DNA from: Sweltsa coloradensis
Lineage: Eukaryota; Arthropoda; Insecta; Plecoptera; Chloroperlidae
Assembly: GCA_024449915.1 (NCBI GenBank)
Contig: JAMZAV010001291.1
Coordinates: 124,001-188,000 of the forward strand
Reading direction: 5' to 3'
Length of the DNA stretch: 64,000 bases
The translations under genes were made by a program, and so were the position numbers. The notes under the pieces were generated by a model. That model was not told the DNA's origin, ran no database searches, and was given only the letters and a program-made list of their open reading frames with translations. Below, in pieces: positions 1 through 10,300 of this stretch; the first letter of the stretch is position 1, and the number at the start of each line of letters is the position of its first letter.

Positions 1-659
1 GCGTTTCCCTAGTATGTAACTTAATAACATTGTTTGGGTTATTTTGATATTATTTATTGTTTGTATTAATGTAGTTGATTACATATTTGTAATTTTATTT
101 ATATGGAGGGAGTAATGGAGAAGTAATGTGAAGGGAACTGAATTGCAAGAATAGCAATGGAGGAAATAGGACGTCGAAAGGAACTTAACAATTAAGAAGA
201 GGAACTTAACGATTAAGAAGATAAAACCTGCCACCATCAATGATCAACTGCAGGAGAGAGAAAACAACAAACAACAACATGGAAAATCTAAAGACCACAC
301 ACCAAGCGCCAGAGTCCCTCTAAATGATGGCCTGTTTAACACTTCGGTGATCCCGCAAAGCAAAGGGGCAAAGTTAGATTGCATCATTTTTTTTGTCTTT
401 TTTACAACTAGTAGACCATGAAAAAAGTGGAAATGGAAACAATACGGCCAAAATAAATACGTCTCTGACATGTCTTTTGAAGTAGGATAAATCAACCCTC
501 ACATTGGGGAGGGGCCCCTTACCAGTTGACAGTGTTGCATGACATTGCAGGCATTTGCTCTGAAGGTCAAGTTCCGAGTTACTAATGCTCTCTCTCCCTC
601 GCTATCGCTACGTCCGCTTGTTCAGTCTGTGTACAGCAGTGTGTGCATGTACATTGTAC
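1..659. other. Unassigned flank
   Basis: No gene is supported here. The sequence is AT-rich with short chance frames. Around 330-345 there is a short match (cacttcgg.gatccc) to the terminal inverted repeat of the foldback element at 42461, so a degraded copy of that family may lie here. The segment from about 585 may be the degraded start of the transposase relic that follows. Confidence 0.4.
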
Positions 660-1170
660 AGTATTATCAAGTCAAGGCTGTTGCAATCGCGCTTATTTGT
701 AAAGCTATGCGATGAGATGGGTTGTGATCATAAATTTCTTCTCCTACATACATTGGCTTTTGAGGGGGAAAGTGTTGACACGTCTTGTGTAACTTCGTGA
801 TAAAGTCGCAATGTTTCTGGACGAGAAAAGCGATTATGCGGTATCGTTACGCGACGAGGATTTTGTTCTGAAGCTCACGTATTTGGCAGACATATTTTCA
901 AAATTAAACGAGCTGAATTTGTATTTACAAGGAACTGAAGGAGCCGATATATTTGCAGTTCACGACAAAATAAAAGGTTTCATTAAAAATTGTGTTGTGG
1001 GAGAAAAACATTAAAGACCACAAGTATGACTGTTTTGAAACATTTCAAACCTTTATCATGGAAAATAAATTGGAACCAGCATTGGGCATTATCACCACAA
1101 TTTTTGCACATTTAAAGGGGTTGAAAGAGAATTTTGATTGTTACTTCCTTGAAGAGATGGAAAACTGCCA
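660..1170 (+). pseudogene. hAT transposase relic (ZBED/Buster-like)
   Basis: Three short frames joined by frameshifts give a continuous similarity to the middle of hAT-family transposases of the ZBED5/SCAND3-like domesticated group. Frame one gives LLQSRLFVKLCDEMGCDHKF followed by LLLHT. The next gives FVLKLTYLADIFSKLNELNL, then a segment on a charged helix and the words FETFQTFI and EPALGIITTIFAHL. The order and spacing match the region before the C-terminal dimerisation domain. No start codon, zinc finger or catalytic block is intact, so this is a dead fragment. A C-terminal piece of a similar transposase lies at 35160-35440. Family recognition is from memory of the motif pattern; the clade within hAT is inferred. 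Confidence 0.72.
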
Positions 1171-1654
1171 GGAAAAGAAGTGGTTTGAAATATTGAATAT
1201 TAATTGAATATAAATATTGATTGAAATAAATAGATAAGGTAGATAAGGTGTGTATGTAAAATTATATTCAATGTCAATTATATTAAAAACTCAAGTTAGT
1301 AAAAACATTTTTTTCTAAAAAGACCCCCCCCCCTTCCTTATCAACATACACAAAGTACATACATACTTACATAAAGCTATCGCTGGATGGGTCACGAAAG
1401 TTTGTTGTTTTAAAAAGTGGGTCGTGGTTCGAAAAAGTTTGGGAAGCACTGGTCTCATACTACTACTTTTCTCGTCTCCATCATAGAGACTGGCTCAATT
1501 AAAAGGGTTCGTCTAACGTTGTGAATCTTTGAAAACTATATTTTTAAAAGTGTAAGGGTGGATGTTGTTACTTACTCATGTCGCACAAACGCCAAGTCAC
1601 GTTGAAGGATGAGCATAGTTTACTTTAGTAGGCATTAATTTAATACATTATGTG
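1171..1654. other. Unassigned flank
   Basis: AT-rich sequence with no supported gene. It follows the transposase relic and includes a C-run at 1323-1333. It may be the decayed 3' part of the same hAT element. Confidence 0.4.
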
Positions 1655-1967
1655 TAGAGATACGTTTTTTTTAGCACTTAAATTTAGAAAATTTAGCATT
1701 AATTTTGACAAATTTAGCATTTTGTAGCATCAATTGGTTTCTTTTCCACCAAAACCTTAAATGTAGGGTGTTTCTTAAACTTCTTCTGGTAAATGATGAA
1801 TTGTAGAACATTTTAATTCAATATAGTCACATAAAACGCTAGAATACATTACTAAACTAGTTCTCAATAGGCATTAAAAACATATTTTAGTAAAATTAGC
1901 ATTTAAATCGTCAAAATTAGCATTTTGTTGCATCAAAAACCTAAAACGCTAAAAAAACTTATCTCTA
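1655..1967. mobile_element. hAT MITE, 313 bp
   Basis: Ends are TAGAGATA and TATCTCTA, inverted to each other. The flanking octamer ATTATGTG is repeated exactly on both sides (1647-1654 and 1968-1975), the 8-bp target duplication typical of hAT. The interior repeats the word aaatttagcatt several times and has no coding capacity. Similar interior words recur at 2270-2350, probably a decayed relative. Confidence 0.82.
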
Positions 1968-2004
1968 ATTATGTGTATTATGTGACATACAATGTCAATG
2001 ACCT

Positions 2005-2147
2005 ATTATTTACTACAATTCAGAAATTAAAAAAGTCCGCCCCAACCGGGAATCGAACCACGGATCTCCCGCATTCCAGACAGGCGTCTTAACCACTAGA
2101 CCATCAGGACGGGTAAATTTTAAACTCTGAATTGTAGTAGATAATAA
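2005..2147. repeat. Foldback repeat with tRNA-like core
   Basis: The word ttatttactacaattcaga on the left is inverted on the right as tctgaattgtagtagataa. Between these arms sits the tRNA-like sequence listed separately. The same arms and core occur at 57930-58165, and the arms with a decayed core at 38755-38960. Outside the right arm the word gagtgtttcccgatta is also shared by the copies, so the full repeat unit is longer than the arms. Confidence 0.7.
2038..2110 (-). tRNA. tRNA-like core, anticodon GGA, probable pseudogene
   Basis: The minus strand folds as a 73-nt cloverleaf: seven acceptor pairs (GTCCTGA with TTGGGGC, three of them wobble), a perfect D stem (GTCT/AGAC), a 5-bp anticodon stem and a 7-nt loop CTGGAAT with anticodon GGA. 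The loop TTCGATT is present, but the T stem CGTGG/CCCGG has two mismatches. A GGA anticodon would read serine, yet the long variable arm of tRNA-Ser is missing; the body looks more like a Glu/Gln tRNA. A T-run follows at once, a Pol III terminator. Most likely the tRNA-derived head of a repeat, not a decoding tRNA. Confidence 0.55.
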
Positions 2148-2729
2148 CAATTACATCTACGAGAGTGTTTCCCGATTAACCAAATCGAGATACAATGACC
2201 TGTATTATAGGCCATATGGGTAACAAACTTAAAGCTTAAACTAAAAATAACATAGGTAGAGCTACGGAAAAATAACACTTTCAAATACAAAATTTAGCAC
2301 TTTGTAGCATTTTCAAATTACAAATTAAGCGCGTTGGTGCAAATTACAAAATATACAATAGTATTTAGTTGCTAAGTTGCATTATTATTTTTTATTTTTA
2401 TTCAGAAGCATATCTTTTAGTATTCAAATTCGTACGTGATTATATCGCTCATATTTCGCAATTATGCAGATATTTTGCAGAATCACGGGAATTTCGCAGT
2501 TTGTTGCATTTTTTAAAACGCTTTGTTATAGCTCTAAATACCTTGAAAGGTAAAGAAAAGTGTAAAAACTTCAATTTTCAAGATTTCGCATTTATCACAC
2601 ATATGCAAAATTTACGTAGCCCTAAACATAGGCCTATAAAAATAATTACAATGATAACAATAGCTATACACAATGATTACAATAAACATAATTGTGCCCT
2701 ATGTTTTCACTACAGTCTTGTTCAGTATT
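2148..2729. other. Unassigned AT-rich flank
   Basis: No supported gene. It holds the outer part of the tRNA-core repeat (to about 2185) and scattered words resembling the interior of the 1655 hAT MITE. Confidence 0.4.
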
Positions 2730-4130
2730 GTACCGTATCGGACCGAATATAGCGCAATATTTTTTTCCCGAAAATACAATATCATAAACAGCACTCGCGT
2801 TATTTCCGCGCTCTTGCATTTGAAATAGCGCCTGAACATAGGCCACCCGCAATACAACTCCTGCGCATCGGCTGCTGCGCATCGTCCCGCCCACCCACTC
2901 GACGCCAGCCAAACCCATGATGTGAGGCCATATCTATGGGTGAGGCGGGCGGGTGACGTCATCACAGGCTCCGCAAAAAAAGACCGCAGGAATAACGCTG
3001 CGTATCACGGGTTCCGCGGAAATTAACTACAAAAATAACTGTGCATACAATTAAAAGTTTTTTCTTGGGAATCGATTCTAAGGTCTCAATGATCGTGTCA
3101 TCCCGAAATCAGACTAGACTGGTGAACTGTGGTTGGCCATGTGAGCTTGTGCTTGGCCCTACACTGTTAAAAAACATAGGACTAGGCCCTACCATTGTTC
3201 AAAATGTTTTGTTGTAAGAGTAAATCTTTAGGCTATATTCATTCATTGTATTGTAAATAAACTAGGAAAACGCTAAAGTCCCGCCGCGTTGATGGATGAG
3301 CTTTTTTAAAGTTTTTAGTTTGCGTGGGATATCTTTACTTTTGCAAGTGCTTTGTTTTTCTGCCGACGCATTGTAGGTGATTGTTGTCAAGTTTCTATTG
3401 TTTCTTGTTAATTTGTTATTATTTAACGTAAAAATCTTACATTAAAAGCTATATTTCTATGGATTCTGGCTAACTTTTTCAACATTTTCTTTCAAAAGGT
3501 ACTACATCACCATAACCTTAATGTCCATGTATAATATGAACGTTGTAGCCCCACCCGTTTGGTCAGAATTGGCCCAAATGGCACGAAAATATCGCACAAA
3601 AAGTCAAAAAACGTATATTAAAAGCTTTATTTCTCTCGATTCTGGCTAACTTTTTCAACTTTTTCTTTCAGAAAGCAATACATCACCATAACCTTAATGT
3701 CCATGTGAAATATGAACGTTGTAGCCCCACCCGTTTGATCAGAATTGGCCCAAATGGCACGAAAATCTCGCACTAAAAATCGAAAAAAATCGTAAAAGTA
3801 CGATATTCATGAGAAATATTTCTTCGATTGTACCCAAAAACGTGGCAAGTCTAAGTTCAGAGAAAACGAAGGTCGTGTCAAATTTTCATCAAGATCGCAT
3901 ATGCCGTTTGCCCGGTAGAGAGCGAACAGACAGAAAAACGAAAAAAAAAAAAAAAAAACACCCGAGCTAAATTTTTTGGGGGGTCGGTGAAATTGAAGTC
4001 TTCGCTTCGCTCATCCAAAAATGTTAATGTACATTTTAATTTTCTTTGATTTTTTTTTCTTGAAATGATTCCGAAAAATTGGGGGTCGTGTCATATTTGA
4101 GATCGTTCTATATTCGGTCCAATATGGTAC
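2730..4130. mobile_element. TIR DNA transposon, about 1.4 kb, non-autonomous
   Basis: The termini are near-perfect inverted repeats of about 22 bp: left GTACCGTATCGGACCGAA, right the complement with two changes, ending ATATGGTAC. There is no transposase frame. The right half is occupied by the Helentron-like element at 3262-4018. A second copy in the opposite direction lies at 9276-11427 and shares the sequence between the left end and the Helentron-like insert, so the composite was copied as a unit or the two were hit in the same place. The superfamily is not assignable from what I see. Confidence 0.65.
3262..4018 (-). mobile_element. Helentron-like repeat (family A), copy 1
   Basis: Read on the minus strand the element starts TTGGATGAGCGAAGCGAAG, then has a poly-T tract, a conserved 5' block, two tandem units of about 175 bp (gaccaaacgggtggggctac...), and a 3' end with the sub-terminal word GCTCATCCA, a short stem AACGC/GCGTT and the terminus CCTAG before T. 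The 5' word and sub-terminal 3' word are inverted to each other, the asymmetric arrangement described for Helentron/HINE elements. No open frame. Confidence 0.62.
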
Positions 4131-4235
4131 ATACTATCATGTGCAAAAGTTCTTTAGGTATATGATTAGGAATATTTTTGTACAATCCGTCTAAATAAAA
4201 GATAAACTCTAGATAGGTGTCACATGGTAACACGA

Positions 4236-4363
4236 TCAAGTGTGTTGTAGGCTGGGGCAATATGTTTGCAGCGCTTTAGCTACATTCTTAGAGATGCCCA
4301 TCTCTTGCAGATTGTGTACAAGAACCCTACGGTAATGGTCCCGAAGAGACTGCCACGTTCGGC
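4236..4363 (-). CDS. Exon 14: end of second Myb domain and stop
   Basis: Acceptor tgatttgcag, then GC completing a glycine codon. It encodes RTWQSLRDHYRRVLVHNL, the third helix of the second Myb domain, then a 23-residue tail ending SLQHT and TGA at 4238-4236. The WQSLRDHY segment is the recognition-helix signature of Rap1-type Myb domains. The 3' UTR runs toward lower coordinates; I saw no AATAAA in the first 100 bases. Confidence 0.8.
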
Positions 4364-7300
4364 CTGCAAATCACAAGGAGACGAGTTAGCATTGTAATTA
4401 GAGTTGGGCTGTAACATACCCACACATAACAAATTACTTGTAAAAATACAGCCAAACCTTACTCAATCAAAGCAATGAGATCTAAAAAAATGCCAAGCTT
4501 ACGTACCCTCCTACATTTTTGCAATCTTAATACATAAATTCACTTTGCCCAGTGACTGCATTCTTGCAAAGCATGGCAAAATTTTATTTGCAACTATTGT
4601 TTTAAATGTAAAAGTTTGAGCAAATTTATTTTTGCATTTTTGCAATCTTATCATAAACTAGGAAAACGCTAAAGTCCCGCCGCGTTGATGGATGAGCTTT
4701 TTAAAGTTTTAAGTTTGCTTGGGATATCTTTACTTTTGCAAGTGCTTTGTTTTGCTGCCTACGCATTGTAGGTGAATGTTGTCAAGTTTCTTTTGTTTCT
4801 TGTCAATTGGTATTATTTACCGTAAAAAACTTATATTAAAAGCTTTATTTCTATGGATTCTGGCTAACTTTTTCAACTTTTTCTTTCAAAAGGTACTACA
4901 TCACCATAACCTTAATGTCCATGTATAATATGAACGTTGAAGCCCCACCCGTTTGGTCAGAATTGGCCCAAATGGCACGAAAATATCGTACAAAAAACCA
5001 AAAATCTTATATTAAAAGCTTTATTTCTATAGATTCTGGCTAACTTTTTCATTTTTTTCTTTCAAAATGTACTAAATCACCATAACTTCTATGTCCATGT
5101 ATAATATGAACGTTTTAGCTGCACCCGTTTGGTCAGAATTGGCCCAAATGGCACGAAAATATCGCCCAAAAAATCGAAAAAAATCGTAAAAGTACGATAT
5201 TCATGAGAAATATTTCTTCGATTGTACCCAAAAACGTGGCAAGTCTAAGTTCAGAGATTTCGAAGGTCCTGTCAAATTTTCATCCAGATCGCATATGCCG
5301 TTTGCCCGGTAGAGAGCGAACAAACAGACAGACAAAAAAAAAAAAAAAAAAAACCCGAGCTAAATTTTTTGGGGGGTCGGTGAAATTGAAGTCTTCGCTT
5401 CGCTCATCCAATAAATTCACTTTGCCCTGTGACTGCATCCTTGCAAAGTGTGGCAAAATTTTATTTGTCTATTTCTATTTTCTTGTAACTCAAGGGTTTC
5501 GAGATGGTTTGTATTTCTAAAAAATATCTCTGTTATGATTGGCTGACTGCTGATATATGAATATGATACAATCTTATTGGCTAGTCTAGTTCTCCACGTG
5601 ACGGTATTGCTCTCCAGCCTACCAAGGTGTGGTTGTTTGTAGAAGCACCGCAATTTACATGAAAAATTTACCCAAAGACCTTAGACAAAAACCTAAGTCT
5701 ATTCCATCTTCTTCTGAACATGTGCATTCACTCGTTGTCCGTCCGAACTGTGTGCATAAGCAACCACAAAAATATCATTGCAGCATGCATACGTGAAACC
5801 ACTTAATGTAGCACCGTGGTCACAGACCCACTGACCTGGAACAACTTTAAGCTCTTCCATCTTTCGCCAGACGTTGTTCCCGCCGACGGCCTTGTATCTC
5901 CGGGACTTGAGCAGGTAGTTTAGCAGCAGCTTATTCTCACTGTGGGTGTAGTAGAGTATGCGACTGGGGTGCCTGTGTTGAGAGGAACTTCTCCTCGATC
6001 CCCTGGAGAGCCTGCAACGATACGGAAAGGAGGGTGTCGGCTTATTTAGATTACCAATAATAACTAGAGGTAATGACTAATGAGAAATGGTGATATAAAA
6101 TCCAAATTTTTGTTTAAAAAAAAAAAATCGTGTTTTTCACAATTTCAAAGAATTTGTCAAAAACGTTACTAAAAATTAAAAAAATAAAAAATTATACACA
6201 CTGTTATTTTGGTGGACTATTTTTACGGAATCTGTGATATGCGCCGTTATTTTGGAGGTCTACTTCCGTGAAGCCCGTGACATAACGGTACCGCCTACCG
6301 CACGCGTAATATTTGGTATGGACCGGCACCTCCACCAAAACTGGAACGGCACGCCTCACATTTTGCAGACTAAAAGGTTCAATTTTGCGATTTAATTCGC
6401 GTTTTGACCAGTTTGATACAATTTTGTTCGTTATTTCGTGCTATACACAAAATTTCGCGTTTTCAAAATATGTTTTTTTTCATCTCTAAATGATGTAATT
6501 TGTCGACAATATTACATTTTAAGCAATAAACAGGACATTAAAAAAAAACGCAAATTTTGTTATCACCATTTTTCACTACCTCTACCAATAACGCCAACTT
6601 CTCTAGGTTTTCCAAACTGCAACCTGGCTGTCTGGAAAATAACAGCAATCTGATTTTTCCCCAGAAAACATCATGATTGGTAGTGATAGTAAATATAATC
6701 ACATGGACAAAAAAAAAAGTTTGGAAAAGAACTTCGGAAGACCTCTAGACAGATGACAAGACCGTGTACAGGAAGATATGGAGGAGAGAGGAGTAGATAG
6801 TGGTTGAAGAGAGAGAAAGGCGGTGGGAGGACAGAAAAAGTGGAGAGAGCTGGTGATGCGACAAGAGAATGAAGAAGAAGATAAGGTGCCGAGCTTGGCA
6901 GGCCGGTACCGATTCTGTGATGCCTAAGATCAATGGTGGAAACACCCCTTTAACCAACTACATGATATTAAACCAATTATAATATTACAATATTAATATG
7001 TTTTTAGTTTTTATGTTGTTTATGTAAATTTGGACGTCATGATTTGAGATTGATTTCTTGCTTTTGCTGTCGATGTCGACTCTCTATATCGATACCCAAC
7101 CTTACAAAACTACACCTACTTACGAACACTTACCCCTTTTTTAACTTTGTGAATTCTTCTACTGTTACGTATTTTTTTATATTGTTCATGATCGTCTTGT
7201 GGAAATGTTCTTTGAGGGACTGCCAGGTCCGTCCCGGACAAATACGGTCATTGGCCATTCCTTCCCAGAAACTTTTACCTTTGAGAAGCTTGTAGCCTTT

Positions 7301-10300
7301 CTTACGTACAATATAGGCAACTATGTTTCGTCTCTCTTTGTCCGAGTAAAAGCTCCCTCTGTAAATATAACAAAGAATTAGCAATTTGAAGAAACAAGTC
7401 TGCCAAGAATGATGTAGTATCCTACACGATATTGATATCCCAGTTTAGCAGTACAACAAAACCAGAACTGAACACAATGTATTAGGGGTAGGCAAGTATG
7501 TAGGCTACTTGAATAAAAATAAAAATAAATCATTTGAACATACTAAGTGTTCAAACTAGATTCAAAACTCAACTAATAAACTAAAAGGTGTATTTGAGAT
7601 CCGAACTAGTACAACTACAGTAAGACCTCAATTATCCAAGGTGGATGGGACAGAGCTATGCTCAGTTAACGAAAACCTCGGATGATCCAGACTTTCTTGT
7701 TTAACTCCTCCCAACAGGGCCCTTGTATACGAAAGAGATATATTTTAAGTGTAAAACTCGTGAAATACAATTAAAAGAACATAAGTTGAATATAAACAGC
7801 ATCTTAGTGATGACATCAGCCGCCAACAGCTTACTGATAGAATGAAAGAGATTGCACTTAAGTGGTCTCTTTATCTTATTAATCTCATAATGTAAACAAA
7901 ACAACCCAGCAAAGTGTCTTGGCCCGAAGCCAATTGACTTTAAGTGATTAGTGAGCTAGCGATATGTAGTTTGTGGCATGGGAGGAGGAGGGGGGGGGGG
8001 GAATGACTGTTATCTCAGTCTATTAGCTCTTGACTGGATGTCACATTGCAAGTTCCATTCCTCTATCATGTCGTCTTCAAGAGCATATTTTGTCTCTCTC
8101 TCTCGCCTTTAAGTTAAGCCAATAAATATCAATATCAATATCTCTCTCCCTCCCTCCCTTCTCTCTCTCGTACGCCGTCTTCCGGCAAGGTCGCGGCGGC
8201 GGCAAGCACTGACAACGACCAATATGAGCAACTCTCTGAGCTCAACTTTCTCTGGCACCCTACCCTCGAACCCTGCCCCCAACCCTCCTTACAACTCATG
8301 CGCTGTGCAATTCTTACGTCATTGTAGTAAACAGCATACTGCATGACATTCAGATGTAAAGAACATAACATTTTGGCCTAATTAAAAAAAGAAAAGCGTG
8401 CCTGAAACCACCTCGGTTAATCGGAGCTCCGTTAAACGAGGTCTTACTGCATTTGAATTTAGAATCCTCAATTAATGCAGAAAAGAGTTCGACTAGAAAT
8501 CATGTGCACTACTAAAACATTTAAGAGTGTGTTTATAAAGGTTCGGTCAATTAGAAAGCTCCAACACATGCAACTCGAATAATAAGATAAAATCTTTAAC
8601 ACTCTTGATTGATTGGATATTGCTTAACGTCTCATATTTGTGCACTTTGGAGTGGTGATAGATGAGGATGAAGTATGAACAGAAAGAAGGAGGGGAAACC
8701 CGGTACCGGCACGTAGCCTACTCCTTTCGAAAAGTACCAAGGGGACCAACGGCTTAACGTCCCATCCGAAAGGACGGTGTAATTTTGACAGTCATATAGG
8801 TTCCTCCACTAACCCGGACTGCCGAGCAGATGTCAAGGAGAACAAAGCCGTTACACTAGCTTTCGAACCCTCCATCTGCTCTAACCAGCGGTATACGTGA
8901 GTTTCAGGGCAGAGCGGTCACCCACTCTACCCATGACCACGCCCGATTCTGCTTAACTTCGGTGTTCGAGTGGGAACCGGTTAAACGAGCTCGGCTAAAC
9001 AGCTGGCTATTTAACACTCTTTTTGAGTTTTAAGTTTTAAGCATAATTTTATTCAATATTGTTATGTCGCCATGGGGTAATAGTTTAATTAGGCTAGTAT
9101 TCAAACTCAAAATAATTATTCCAATGTTTGAAGATGAACATACTATTACTATTCGATTCGATTCAAAGCGAAGGGTGTTCGTACACCCACCCATACCATA
9201 TAGTTAGTGATGGTCGTTTTTCGCAACGAGCGAAAATAACTCATCCATGCCCAGCCTTAGTAAGTCTATATTCACTTCCGTATTGGCCCGAATATAACAC
9301 GACAAATATTTACTGGATAGCTAGGAAGAAAAATGATTGAAGAATCAAGCTTTCGGCACAGGAAAAAATTAAAAATTAAAAAAATAACACGACCCACAAT
9401 TTTTCGAAATCATTTTTTTTTTAAATCAAAAATCAAAGAAAATTAAAAAGTAGGCCTACCGGTACAACAAGCATTTTTGGATGAGCAAAGCAAAGACTTC
9501 AATTTCACTGACCCCCAAAAAATTAAGCTGAGGTGTTTTTGTTTGTTTGTATGTTTTGTTTTGTTTTTGTTTTTGTTTGTTTTTTTTCCTGTTTTTTTGT
9601 CTGTTTGTTCGCTCTCTACCAGGCAAACGGCATATGCGATCTTGATGAAAATTTGAAGGGAAACTTAGACTTGCTACGTTTTTGGGTACAATCGAAGAAA
9701 TATTTCTCACGAATATCGTACTTTTACGACTTTTTTCAATTTTTAATGCAATATTTTCGTGACATTTGGGCCGATTCTGACCAAACGGGTGGGACTACAA
9801 CATTCATATTTCATATGGACATTAAGGTTATGGTGATGTATTAAAAAGTTAGTCAGAATCCATAGAATAAAGGTTTTAATATGAGTTTTTTGAGGTTTGT
9901 AATAACAATTAACAAGTAACAATAGAAATTTGACAACAATCACCTACAATGCATTCAAAAAGCACTTGCAAAGGAAAAGTGGTCCTACGCAAACTAAAAA
10001 TTTACAAAAAAGCTCATCCATCAATGCGGCGGTAATTGAGCGTTTTCCTGGTTATTTATAATACAATGAATGAATAGCCTAAAATTTCACTCTTAAAACA
10101 AAACATTTTTAACAATGTTAGGGCCTAGGCCTTTGTTTTTTAACAGTGTTAGGCTCATTCATAACCAACTTAGGCCTAACTTAGCAGCTACTTAGGCTCT
10201 ACTTGTTCTGTTCATGATAGATATTTAGGCCGCTAACTTAACAGCCACTGCCTCCTAGATGTTTCTCGTGGCAGAGTGCTTTACAGCCATACCGTCGCCT

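Noticed and set aside
9456..9844. Open frames with poly-Phe or poly-Lys tracts, also near 5203, 20625 and 25394
   Set aside because: All come from the T/A tract and conserved 5' block of the Helentron-like family and share no protein similarity.
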